Assembly (NCBI GenBank): GCA_001953215.1
Contig: CP019169.1
Span: 2,232,001 to 2,296,000 of the forward strand
DNA length: 64,000 nucleotides
Origin: Betaproteobacteria bacterium GR16-43
Lineage (GTDB): Bacteria > Pseudomonadota > Gammaproteobacteria > Burkholderiales > Usitatibacteraceae
Direction: 5' to 3'
Below, piece after piece: positions 9,193 through 17,353 of the stretch (the first letter of the stretch is position 1; every line of letters starts with the position of its first letter). The notes under the pieces were generated by a model that saw only the letters and a program-made list of their open reading frames with translations, searched no databases and had not been told where the DNA came from. Position numbers and translations under genes: made by a program.

Positions 9193-10076
9193 GCCGCGGT
9201 GGCCTTCATGATTTCCATCTGGTACTGCTCCCAACCCGACGTGGGAACGACTTCGCCGGTGCGTGCCGTGACTTCGCCCAGGCGCGCGCAGAGCTGCTCG
9301 GCGGTGTCGGCCGCATTGCCCAGGTAGACGCCTCGCGTCATCGTGATGTTGGCGCACTCGAAGCTGCCGGCTCCGGCCAGCAGGATCATTCGCGAGGGCG
9401 CTGCATCGCCGACAAGCGCGATGAGGGCGGGGCTCACGCGTTCGGCGCTCAGGTGGGCCAGCGCGTGCGGCGGCAGTACTCCTTCCGTCATTCCGGTCGC
9501 AGCGGTCGGCGCGAGGCAGTTCACGTGCACGCCGTACTTGGCGCCTTCCAGCGCCAGCGTCTGCATGAGGCCGACCAGGGCCATCTTCGCCGCGCCATAG
9601 TTCGACTGCCCGAAGTTGCCGTAGAGGCCCGAGGACGAAGTCGTCATCACGATGCGGCCGTAGTTCTGGGCGATCATCTGCGCCCACACCGCCTTGGTGG
9701 CGTTGACGGCGCCCATGACGTGCACGTCGAGCACGCGCTGAAAATCTTCGATCGGCATCTTCGCGAAGGTCTTGTCGCGCAGGATGCCGGCGTTGTTCAC
9801 GAGGATGTCGATGCGGCCCCACCGGGCGATGGCCAGCGCGGCCATCGCCTGCATGTCGGCGGGGGAGGTCACGTCGCCGAGATGCACCGCGGCCTCGCCA
9901 CCGCGATGCCGGACCTGGTCGGCCACCGCGTGCGCCGCGGCGCCGTCGTCGCGGCCGGCGAGATCGTTGATGACCACGCGCGCTCCGTGGCGGGCGAGCT
10001 CGAGGACGTGCGAACGCCCCAGGCCCCCGCCCGCGCCGGTCACGATGGCGACTCTGTCCTGCAACAGCTTCTGCAT
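9189..10076 (-). CDS. SDR family dehydrogenase, MFE-2-like
   Basis: A 295-residue SDR close to the dehydrogenase part of peroxisomal multifunctional enzyme 2 (3-hydroxyacyl-CoA dehydrogenase). It has [11 protein letters not shown] near residues 13-23, [10 protein letters not shown] after strand 2, [11 protein letters not shown], and the catalytic SxxG/YGAAK region ([18 protein letters not shown]). The ATG at 10076 is supported by GAGGAG 8 nt upstream; an ATG at 10091 would place that RBS within the gene. It follows livF by 11 bp. It probably oxidises a 3-hydroxyacyl-CoA formed after ligase and hydratase steps. Confidence 0.88.
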   Translation of the reverse strand: MQKLLQDRVAIVTGAGGGLGRSHVLELARHGARVVINDLAGRDDGAAAHAVADQVRHRGGEAAVHLGDVTSPADMQAMAALAIARWGRIDILVNNAGILRDKTFAKMPIEDFQRVLDVHVMGAVNATKAVWAQMIAQNYGRIVMTTSSSGLYGNFGQSNYGAAKMALVGLMQTLALEGAKYGVHVNCLAPTAATGMTEGVLPPHALAHLSAERVSPALIALVGDAAPSRMILLAGAGSFECANITMTRGVYLGNAADTAEQLCARLGEVTARTGEVVPTSGWEQYQMEIMKATAA

Positions 10077-10087
10077 CGGTCTGCTCC

Positions 10088-10834
10088 TCATACGGCCAGC
10101 CACTGGGCCAGCATTGCGGGGTCGGCTTGCAATTGTTCGGGACTGCCCTCGAAGACGATGTGGCCATGGCCCATCACGCAGACGCGGGTCGAGACCTTCA
10201 GCGCGATCGCCAGCTTCTGTTCCACCAGCACGACCGAGACGCCCTGGCGCTGCATGTCGAGGATGCATTCGGCAACCTGCGCGACGATCTTGGGTGCCAG
10301 GCCCTCGGTGGGTTCGTCGATCAGGATGGCGAGCGGGTTGCCGAGGAGCGAGCGGCACATCGTGAGCATCTGCTGCTCGCCGCCGGACAAGCTGCCGGCC
10401 TTGGCGCCGCGGCGTTCCTTCAGGCGCGGGAAGTAGTCGAAGATCTGCGCCACGGTCCAACGGACGGCGCCGTTCACCGGCGGTTGCTCTCCCATGCGCA
10501 GGTTCTCGTCCACCGTGAGGTTCGCGAACACCTCGCGTTCTTCCGGCACGTAGGCCAGGCCCGCGCGGCAGATGGTGTGCGGCGGCGCGCCGGCGAGCGC
10601 ACGGCCGGCGAGATCGACGCGGCCGTCACTCGGCGGTACGAGGCCCATGATCGCCTTCAGCGTCGTCGAACGGCCCGATCCGTTGCGGCCCAGCAGGCTC
10701 ACGACCTCGCCGCGTCCCACCGAGAGCGTCACGCCGCGCAGCACGTGGCTCTTGCCGTAGTGGGCGTGCAATCCCTCGACGCGCAGCAGGGCCTGTGTCG
10801 CGGTTGTCGCCACCCCGTCGGCCTGCAACGTCAT
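10088..10834 (-). CDS. livF: Branched-chain-type ABC transporter ATPase LivF, variant Walker A
   Basis: A 248-residue ATPase of the LivF subfamily. The signature LSGGEQQ (149-155), Walker B LAILIDEP (168-175) and switch histidine region VLVEQ are normal. The Walker A is GRNGSGRST: residue 55, which should be the phosphate-binding lysine, is Arg (CGT codon, read twice on the minus strand). The 4-nt ATGA-type overlap with livG and the intact rest of the protein argue against a decayed gene. It should pair with LivG to power the LivH/LivM channel. Whether this subunit hydrolyses ATP is open. Confidence 0.88.
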   Translation of the reverse strand: MTLQADGVATTATQALLRVEGLHAHYGKSHVLRGVTLSVGRGEVVSLLGRNGSGRSTTLKAIMGLVPPSDGRVDLAGRALAGAPPHTICRAGLAYVPEEREVFANLTVDENLRMGEQPPVNGAVRWTVAQIFDYFPRLKERRGAKAGSLSGGEQQMLTMCRSLLGNPLAILIDEPTEGLAPKIVAQVAECILDMQRQGVSVVLVEQKLAIALKVSTRVCVMGHGHIVFEGSPEQLQADPAMLAQWLAV

Positions 10835-11589
10835 GCCGCGTGCTCCTCGCCGAGATACGCTTCCCGGACGCCCTGGTGCTGGCGAATCTCGGCCGGCGTT
10901 CCGGTGGCGATGATCTCGCCGTAGACCATCACGCTGATCTGTTCGCCGAGCGAGAACACGACGTCCATGTCGTGCTCCACGAGCAGGAGGGTGCGTCCCG
11001 CCGTGACTTCGCGGATCAGCTCGGCGGTGTAGTGCGTCTCCTCGCTCGACATGCCGGCCATGGGCTCGTCCAGCAGGATCACTTTGGGATCGGAGGCGAG
11101 CGTCATGGCCAGCTCGAGCGAGCGCTGCCCGGAGTAGGTCATCTCGCCGCCGAGCGTGTTGGCGTGCTGTTGCAAACGGACGCGCTCCAGCAGTTTCTCG
11201 GCCTCCTCGCGGATGGTCTTTACGTTCTCGATGCGCCGCCAGAACGTGTACTGCAAACGGTAGCGTTGCATCACGGCGATGCGTACGTTCTCGAACACGC
11301 TCAACTTGGGAAAGATGTTGGTGATCTGGAACGAGCGCGCGAGCCCGCGGCGGTTGACCCGCTCCGGCGTCCAGCCGTCGATGCGCTCGCCATCCAGCAG
11401 GATCTCGCCTGCCGTGGGCTTCAAGTTGCCGGAGATGAGGTGGAACAGCGTGGACTTCCCCGCGCCGTTGGGCCCGATCAGCGCCCGGCGTTCTCCCGCG
11501 CGCAGCTCGAGGTCCACGCCGCGAATGATCTCTGTCTCGCCGAAGGACTTGCGCAGGCCGCGGAGGCTGAGGATCGATTCGCGGTTCAT
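10831..11589 (-). CDS. livG: Branched-chain-type ABC transporter ATPase LivG
   Basis: A 252-residue ATPase of the LivG subfamily, with canonical Walker A GPNGAGKST (K45), the LivG-type insertion after the Q-loop region FQITNIFPKLSVFENV, signature MTYSGQRSLEL and Walker B VILLDEPMAGM. The signature departs from LSGGQ, which is common in this subfamily. I chose the ATG at 11589, which overlaps the livM stop. It forms the heterodimeric motor with the downstream LivF. The substrate is set by the binding protein at 13601 and may be an aromatic or short acid rather than leucine. Confidence 0.9.
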   Translation of the reverse strand: MNRESILSLRGLRKSFGETEIIRGVDLELRAGERRALIGPNGAGKSTLFHLISGNLKPTAGEILLDGERIDGWTPERVNRRGLARSFQITNIFPKLSVFENVRIAVMQRYRLQYTFWRRIENVKTIREEAEKLLERVRLQQHANTLGGEMTYSGQRSLELAMTLASDPKVILLDEPMAGMSSEETHYTAELIREVTAGRTLLLVEHDMDVVFSLGEQISVMVYGEIIATGTPAEIRQHQGVREAYLGEEHAA

Positions 11590-12629
11590 GTGCGCGCGAA
11601 CGACCTTTGCAGCGTCTCGATGACGAAGACGCCGCCCGCGCTCAGGAGCACGACCCCAACGGTCGCAAGCACGGCCACGCGCCAGCCACGTTCCCGAACC
11701 AGCCGGACTCCGACGCCGTACAGCCCCGACACTCCCGTGGGCAAGTACATCATCACCAGCACGAACAACACGCCCTGGTAGAGCAGCCACGACTGCGTCG
11801 CGTCGGAGATGGCATATCCGAAGAACGTCATCAGCGCGGCGCCGAGCGCGGGCCCGAGGAAGGTGCCGACGCCACCGATGTAGCTGTTCAGCACTACGGT
11901 CGCCGAAACGCCGGCATCGAAGACGGCATAGTTCGCGGCCTCGTTGCTGAGCGCCTGCAAGCCGCCCGCCACGCCCGAGAACATGGCCGAGATCGCGAAG
12001 GCCGATACGCCCAGGCCGTGGACGTCGTAGCCCAGGAAGCGCAGCCGATGTCCGTTCTCGCGCAATGCGAGCGTGAGGCGCCCCGCGGGCGTGAGGCTGT
12101 GGAAGTACAGCAGGCCGAGGGACACGAGCACCCAGGCCAGGACGAGGTAGTAGACCTGGATGGTCGAGCCGAAGGTGAGGCCCAGCGCCGGCGCACGCAT
12201 CGACGAGATTCCGGACTCGCCACCGAACAGGCCCTTCAACTGCGGCGCCAGTGCATGGAGCAGTTCGGCGATGGCGAGCGTGATCATCGCGAAGGCCGTG
12301 CCGCCGCGCTTCGTGGCAAACCAGCCGGCCACGATTCCGAAAGCCAGCCCCGCGGCCGCGCCGACGAGCGGCAACAAGGGCGTGGGCAGCAGACCGGTGC
12401 CACCGAAGGCATTCATCGCGTGGATGACCGCGAACGCGCCGACGCCAAAGTAGGCGGCATGCCCGAAGGACAACATGCCGGCGCGCCCGCTGAGCAGGCT
12501 GTACGCGCTGGCGAACAAGGCCGCGATCAGCATCTGGATCGATGCGATGAGCAGGCCCGCGGGCAAGACCGCGGGAAGCGCCGCCAGCAGCACGAGGCCG
12601 ACGGCGCAAACAGGGAGGGAAGCGCGCAT
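11586..12629 (-). CDS. livM: Branched-chain-type ABC transporter permease LivM
   Basis: A 347-residue inner-membrane permease with about nine or ten hydrophobic segments and the family motif LSGRAGMLSFGHAAYFGVGAFA near residues 46-67. It has a further conserved EAANYAVFDAGVSATVVLNSYIGGVGTFLGPALGA-like region, where the coupling helix contacts the ATPases. It begins 4 bp after the end of livH and ends overlapping the livG start, so it is part of the same transcript. It pairs with LivH to form the channel. Confidence 0.9.
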   Translation of the reverse strand: MRASLPVCAVGLVLLAALPAVLPAGLLIASIQMLIAALFASAYSLLSGRAGMLSFGHAAYFGVGAFAVIHAMNAFGGTGLLPTPLLPLVGAAAGLAFGIVAGWFATKRGGTAFAMITLAIAELLHALAPQLKGLFGGESGISSMRAPALGLTFGSTIQVYYLVLAWVLVSLGLLYFHSLTPAGRLTLALRENGHRLRFLGYDVHGLGVSAFAISAMFSGVAGGLQALSNEAANYAVFDAGVSATVVLNSYIGGVGTFLGPALGAALMTFFGYAISDATQSWLLYQGVLFVLVMMYLPTGVSGLYGVGVRLVRERGWRVAVLATVGVVLLSAGGVFVIETLQRSFART

Positions 12630-12633
12630 CAGG

Positions 12634-13575
12634 TCAGGACTTCTCGCCCATCAGCCCGCTCGGTCGAACGAGCAGGATCAACAGCATCAGGGCGAACGGC
12701 AGCGTGGCGGCGAGGCTCGAGAGCTTCAGCGTCAACAACCCGCCCGTGGCCTGCGCCCATGCGCCGGCGCCGAACACGGCCAGCAGGTCGGCCAGGCTCC
12801 GATCGACGCCCACCGCCAGTGACGTGACGATGCCGATCAGCAGCGAAGCCAGCATCGCGCCGCCCAACGAACCCAGCCCGCCCACGACGACGACCACGAA
12901 CACCATCACGCCGACTTCCAGCGCCATGTTCGGGTTGGTGGTGTAGAAGGCGCCCGCGACCGCACCGGCGAGACCCGCCAGGGCAGCGCCCACGCCGAAG
13001 ACGCCCATGAACACCAGCTTCACGTTGTGTCCCAGCGCCTCGGCCATGCGCGGCTTGTAGATCGCCGCACGCACGACGATCCCGATGCGCGTGCGCGTCA
13101 ACAGGAGATACAGCGCCACGAACATCGCGATCGCCACGCCTCCCATCAGCACGCGGTACGCGGGGTATTGCTGGCGGCCGATCGTGAACGCGGCGAAGTC
13201 GAGCGCGGGCGGGATGCGGTAATCGACGGGGTAGTTGCCGAAGAAGAGCTTGATCGTCTCGGCGATGATGAACGACAGCCCGAAGGTGAGCAGCAGCTCG
13301 TGGGCGTGGCCGTACTGATGAACGCGGCGCAGGAAAAAGCGTTCGACGACCACGCCCACGCCCCCCGAAAGAACGGCGGCCAGCACGACGGCCGGCCCGA
13401 AGCCGAGCAGGCCTTGCAGCGTGTACGCGAAGTACGCGCCCAGCATGTAGAAGGAGGCGTGCGCGAAATTCAGCACGCCCATCATTCCGAACACCAGCGT
13501 CAGTCCGGCCGACACCATGAACAGCAACAGTCCATAGACCGCGCCGTTGAACAGCGAGAAGAAGAAGGCGTCCAC
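12634..13575 (-). CDS. livH: Branched-chain-type ABC transporter permease LivH
   Basis: A 313-residue inner-membrane permease with about eight hydrophobic segments and the LivH hallmarks MMGVLNFAHASFYMLGAY (31-48), LTFGLSFIIAE and VVGGLGSLGGA near the coupling loop. It lies 25 bp downstream of the binding-protein gene and 4 bp before livM. It forms the translocation pore together with LivM. Regulation is presumably from the promoter upstream of the binding-protein gene, which carries the shared operator at 14901. Confidence 0.9.
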   Translation of the reverse strand: MDAFFFSLFNGAVYGLLLFMVSAGLTLVFGMMGVLNFAHASFYMLGAYFAYTLQGLLGFGPAVVLAAVLSGGVGVVVERFFLRRVHQYGHAHELLLTFGLSFIIAETIKLFFGNYPVDYRIPPALDFAAFTIGRQQYPAYRVLMGGVAIAMFVALYLLLTRTRIGIVVRAAIYKPRMAEALGHNVKLVFMGVFGVGAALAGLAGAVAGAFYTTNPNMALEVGVMVFVVVVVGGLGSLGGAMLASLLIGIVTSLAVGVDRSLADLLAVFGAGAWAQATGGLLTLKLSSLAATLPFALMLLILLVRPSGLMGEKS

Positions 13576-13600
13576 GGTCGGGGCCCGGGCCGGGCTTCGA

Positions 13601-14845
13601 TCAGCTCGGGCGCTGCATCTTGCAATTGCCCTGCGCCGGGACGGCGGCCTCTTCGGCCGTGAACATCTTCACCGGCTTGAATCCCAGCGCCGTGTCGTCG
13701 GCCTTGTATTTCGCGTCCGCGGACACCGTGGACACCACCAGCGGCAGGAGCACCTGGTGGTCGCTCGCGCGCATGCTGGCCTCGCCCATCGGGGTCTTCA
13801 GCTTCGTGGTCTCGAGGTTGCGGGCGAGCGCATTGACGTTGAGCGCGCCGCCTTCCGGCTTGGTGCGCTTCAACGCATCGGCCACCATCTCGAGGCCGAA
13901 CGCGGTCTGGGGTTCGGTGGCCACGGGCACGCGGCCCGTCTTGGCCTTGTAGGCCGCGACGAACTTGGCGCCTTCATCGCCCGCGGCCTCCGGGTTGAAA
14001 GTCTGCGCGACGAAGTGCCCCACGGCCTGGTCACCCGCATTGGCGATGTTCCCCACCTGGTCGAGGAAGACGGTGCCGAAGCGAACCTTGAGGCCCGCGG
14101 CCTTCGAGGCTTTCATCATCAGCAAGAGGTCGTTCGACCAATTGCCCGTGATGACGGTGTCGGCGCCCGAGGCGCTGATCTTCGCGACGTAAGGCGCGAA
14201 GTCCTGGATCTTGTTCACGTCGTGCAGCGTCTTCTCCACGACCTTGTATCCGCCGAGCGTGGCGTTCTCCTCGATGGAGCGCTCCATGTCCTGGCCCCAC
14301 GAATAGTTCTGGTTGATCGCGTAGACCTTCGTGCCCAGGGCGTTGGCGCCCTTCATCGCCTGCACGAGCGCCTTGGTGCGCACCTGGGCGTTGCCCGCGA
14401 AGCGGAAGTGATGGAAGTTGCACTTCTCGCCCGTCAGCTCCAGCGCCTCGGCGCCGACGTTGATGTAGACGATCTCTTTTCCGGGATTGCGCAGGTTGTG
14501 CTTGCGCACGTCCTCGGTGATCTGCCCGCCGATGGCCGAAGATCCGCCCTGGACGACGATCTGCACGCCGTCGGCGATCGCGGCCTTCAGCTTGTCCGAG
14601 GCGCCGGCCGGGCCGCCCTGGTTGTCGTACTCCAGCAGTTGCACGGGTTGGCCGTTCCAGCCGCCTTCGCCGTTGAGCTTGTCGACGGCGTAGCGCACGG
14701 CGGCGCGGTAGGCCTGGCCCGTCGAAGCCTGCGGGCCGGAGAGCGTCTCGAGCACGGCGATCTTGACCGGTGCGGCCTGGGCCAGGCCGGTGAGCAGGAC
14801 GAGCAGGGGGGAGGCAAAGCGAATAGCCGAGCGAACAGCACGCAT
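13601..14845 (-). CDS. Branched-chain-type ABC transporter substrate-binding protein
   Basis: A 414-residue periplasmic binding protein (type I fold, LivJ/LivK-like). A signal peptide ends near GLAQAAP; the mature start is VKIAVLETLSGPQASTGQAY and SWGQDMERS marks the hinge region. It is the first gene of an eight-gene minus-strand operon running to 6902. Linkage to secreted carboxylesterases, a CoA ligase and 3-hydroxyacyl-type SDRs suggests it binds an organic acid such as a phenylalkanoate. The sequence does not prove this. Its promoter shares a 122-bp gap with the divergent carboxylesterase. Confidence 0.9.
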   Translation of the reverse strand: MRAVRSAIRFASPLLVLLTGLAQAAPVKIAVLETLSGPQASTGQAYRAAVRYAVDKLNGEGGWNGQPVQLLEYDNQGGPAGASDKLKAAIADGVQIVVQGGSSAIGGQITEDVRKHNLRNPGKEIVYINVGAEALELTGEKCNFHHFRFAGNAQVRTKALVQAMKGANALGTKVYAINQNYSWGQDMERSIEENATLGGYKVVEKTLHDVNKIQDFAPYVAKISASGADTVITGNWSNDLLLMMKASKAAGLKVRFGTVFLDQVGNIANAGDQAVGHFVAQTFNPEAAGDEGAKFVAAYKAKTGRVPVATEPQTAFGLEMVADALKRTKPEGGALNVNALARNLETTKLKTPMGEASMRASDHQVLLPLVVSTVSADAKYKADDTALGFKPVKMFTAEEAAVPAQGNCKMQRPS

Positions 14846-14900
14846 TCTGGGTCTCCTCGCAGCGTTCTATTGGTCATCGTTCCGCCATGGCTGCCAAGAA

Positions 14901-14924
14901 ACTCTATCATGGATTAATATTCAC
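14901..14924 (+). promoter_or_regulatory. Putative operator, copy A
   Basis: The site begins ACTCTATCATGGATTAATAT and ends TCAC. It matches copy B at 21220-21243 (opposite strand) in 20 of 24 positions, including an uninterrupted 11-bp block. It lies 43 bp upstream of the carboxylesterase ATG at 14968 and 55 bp from the binding-protein ATG at 14845, in a locally AT-rich patch. I infer that it is the binding site of the TetR-family protein encoded at 16642. The palindromic character is weak, which lowers confidence. Confidence 0.6.
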
Positions 14925-14967
14925 GCAAAAGAGAATTAAGAACCGCACCGGACCGGAGGAGCCTCGA

Positions 14968-16599
14968 ATGAATTCGCATCGCATCACCGCCTGCCTGGCG
15001 ATCACGATCGGCCTCGCGGCCCCGGCCTGTTTCGGCTCGGAGAAGGACGCTGTCCCCGTCGTGAAAACGCCCGCGGGCGACATCCAGGGGGTTGCGCAGG
15101 ATTCCGTGCGCGTCTTCAAGGGCATCCCCTATGCCGCGCCCCCGGTCGGCAAGTTGCGGTGGAAGCCGCCGGTGCCGGTCCAGCCGTGGAAGGGACTTCT
15201 CCAGGCCACCCGGTTCGGCCCCGCCTGCATCCAGCCCACCCCGCGCGCGCAGACCCTCTACTCGAGCGACATCACGCCGACGAGCGAGGACTGCCTCAGC
15301 CTGAACGTGTGGGCGCCGGCGGACGCGGCTCGCGCACCCGTCTTCGTGTGGATCCACGGCGGAGCGCTGTGGGGAGGCGCGGCCAAGGAGCCCGTGTACG
15401 AGGGAACGCCGTTGGCCAGGCGCGGGATCGTCGTCGTGTCGATCAACTATCGGATGGGCGTGCTGGGCTACCTCGCACATCCGGAGTTGAGCCGCGTATC
15501 CGAACAGGGCGTGTCCGGAAACTACGGCCTGCTAGACCAGATCGAGGCCCTGCGCTGGGTGCGCGCCAACATCGCGGCCTTCGGAGGCGACCCGTCGAAC
15601 GTCACGATCGCGGGGGAGTCCGCGGGCGGGTTGAGCGTGATGTACCTGATGGCTGCCCCGAAGGCGCGCGGATTGTTCGCGAAGGCGATTGCGCAGAGCG
15701 CCTACATGATCTCGACGCCGGAACTGAAGGAGAAGCGCTTCGGCGAGCGTCCTTCGCAGGAATCCGGCGCGCGCCTGGCCGGTGCGCTGCACGCCCGCAA
15801 CATCGCGGTGCTTCGGGACGCGAATGCGCAGGAGCTGACCGACGCCGCCGCGGCCAACGGGTTCTCGCCCTTCGCCACGATCGACGGCCAGGTGTTGACG
15901 CGCCAACTGGTGGAAACCTTCGAACGGGGCGAGCAGGCCCCGGTGCCGCTGCTCGCGGGATTCAACAGCGGTGAAATCCGCTCACTGACTTTCCTCGCGC
16001 CACCGGCTCCGGCTACGACGGAGAAATACGAGTCCATCATCCGCGAACGCTACGGCAACCTGGCCGATGAATTCCTGCGCCTGTATCCGGGCACCAACAT
16101 GCGCGAAAGCATCTTCGCCACGTCGCGCGATGCGCTCTATGGCTGGACCGCGGAGCGCCTGGCGCGCAACCAGGCGGCGATCGGCCAGCCCGCGTATCTC
16201 TACCTCTTCGACCATGGCTACGCGGCCGCCGATGCGGCCGGACTGCACGCCTTCCACGCCGCGGAACTGCCGTACATGTTCGGAACGTCGAATCGCACGC
16301 CGGCGCTCTGGCCGAAGATCCCGGCCGATGCGACCGAGACCCGCATGTCCGAAGCGATGCTCGAGTACTGGAGCAGCTTTGCGCGCACGGGAACGCCGCG
16401 CGCGAAGGGCGAGCCCGACTGGCCGGATTACAAGAACTCCGCGGGCTACATGCTCTTCGGCGAGTTCCCGCAGGCTTCGCAGCGCTTGATGCCTGGCATG
16501 TTCGAGCTGCACGAGGAAGCCGTGCGCCGGCGCCGGGCGAGCAACGAGCAACCGTGGAACTGGAACGCGGGAATCGTTTCGCCGCCGCTCGCGCCATAG
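14968..16599 (+). CDS. Secreted type B carboxylesterase, first copy
   Basis: A 543-residue exported esterase of the cholinesterase/type B family. The signal peptide ends around APACFGSE. Motifs in order are FKGIPYAAPPVGKLRWKPP, EDCLSLNVWAP, the oxyanion-hole WIHGGAL, the nucleophile GESAGG (serine near 215) and the catalytic histidine in AFHAAELPYMFG. I chose the ATG at 14968 because GGAGGAG precedes it; an in-frame ATG at 14887 has no such site and spoils the signal peptide. It should cut a carboxylic ester outside the inner membrane. It diverges from the LIV-type transport operon and shares the operator region, so import of the released acid is the likely purpose. Confidence 0.9.
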   Translation: MNSHRITACLAITIGLAAPACFGSEKDAVPVVKTPAGDIQGVAQDSVRVFKGIPYAAPPVGKLRWKPPVPVQPWKGLLQATRFGPACIQPTPRAQTLYSSDITPTSEDCLSLNVWAPADAARAPVFVWIHGGALWGGAAKEPVYEGTPLARRGIVVVSINYRMGVLGYLAHPELSRVSEQGVSGNYGLLDQIEALRWVRANIAAFGGDPSNVTIAGESAGGLSVMYLMAAPKARGLFAKAIAQSAYMISTPELKEKRFGERPSQESGARLAGALHARNIAVLRDANAQELTDAAAANGFSPFATIDGQVLTRQLVETFERGEQAPVPLLAGFNSGEIRSLTFLAPPAPATTEKYESIIRERYGNLADEFLRLYPGTNMRESIFATSRDALYGWTAERLARNQAAIGQPAYLYLFDHGYAAADAAGLHAFHAAELPYMFGTSNRTPALWPKIPADATETRMSEAMLEYWSSFARTGTPRAKGEPDWPDYKNSAGYMLFGEFPQASQRLMPGMFELHEEAVRRRRASNEQPWNWNAGIVSPPLAP

Positions 16600-16641
16600 A
16601 ACACTCGCTGCGCGGCGTGGGACGTTCGGCGCGCGCTGCGC

Positions 16642-17346
16642 CTACTTCTTGCGCTTCGGTTGTGCTTTCGGCTGCGGCTGCGACTTGAGGGACAGGAAGC
16701 CGGCTGCCATGAACGGGGCCATGCGCTGCTTCACCGCCGCGAAATCGTCGGAGCGGCACAGTCCGCCCGAAAGCTGGTCGATGCGCCCGGTGCGCGCATA
16801 GGTGTTCATCAGCGCGCCGGTCACAAAGTGATAGCCCCAGAAGATATCCGCATCGGAATGGTCGGGGAGAGCGCGCTTGATGATCTCGAGGAGCTTCAGC
16901 ACCACGGGATCGAAGTGCCGGTCCATCAGCACCGCGCCTTCGGGGGTGTTGCTGACCCGGGCGCAGAAGGCCGCGTAGTTCATCCAGTACTCGCCGCGCT
17001 GGACGTAGAGATCCAGGTCGGTATCCAGGAACGCGCGCAACGCACCCTCGACGGTGGGTTTGTCGCCGGCCTCCTCTTCGTACTTCCGCATGGCCTCCAT
17101 GCGTCCTTCGACACTGACGTCCGCGCGACGCGCGAACACCCGCTCGAAGAGAGCCTGCTTGTCCTTGAAGTAGTAGTGAACGAGCGTGGTGTGGATTCCG
17201 ACTTGCTGGGCGACGTCGCGCAAGCTCACGCCATGCAGGCCGTTCCTGGAAAAGAGGTACTCGGCCGCATCCAGGATCTGCTCGATGCTGTCGGCACGCT
17301 GGTCGGCCTTGCTGCGCAGGACTCGCTTCTTTTTCGGTTTGACCAT
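16642..17346 (-). CDS. TetR/AcrR family regulator
   Basis: A 234-residue one-component repressor. The N-terminal helix-turn-helix spans about residues 20-65 (ILDAAEYLFSRNGLHGVSLRDVAQQVGIHTTLVHYYFKDK in pattern), after a lysine/arginine-rich lead. The ligand-binding domain resembles the FadR/NicS-type C-terminal domains of catabolic TetR proteins. It ends with a low-complexity KSQPQPKAQPKRKK tail. It is the last gene of the minus-strand operon with the CoA ligase and TonB receptor. I infer an acyl-CoA or acid effector and control of the paired operators at 14901 and 21220. Confidence 0.88.
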   Translation of the reverse strand: MVKPKKKRVLRSKADQRADSIEQILDAAEYLFSRNGLHGVSLRDVAQQVGIHTTLVHYYFKDKQALFERVFARRADVSVEGRMEAMRKYEEEAGDKPTVEGALRAFLDTDLDLYVQRGEYWMNYAAFCARVSNTPEGAVLMDRHFDPVVLKLLEIIKRALPDHSDADIFWGYHFVTGALMNTYARTGRIDQLSGGLCRSDDFAAVKQRMAPFMAAGFLSLKSQPQPKAQPKRKK

Positions 17347-17353
17347 CGCGTGT

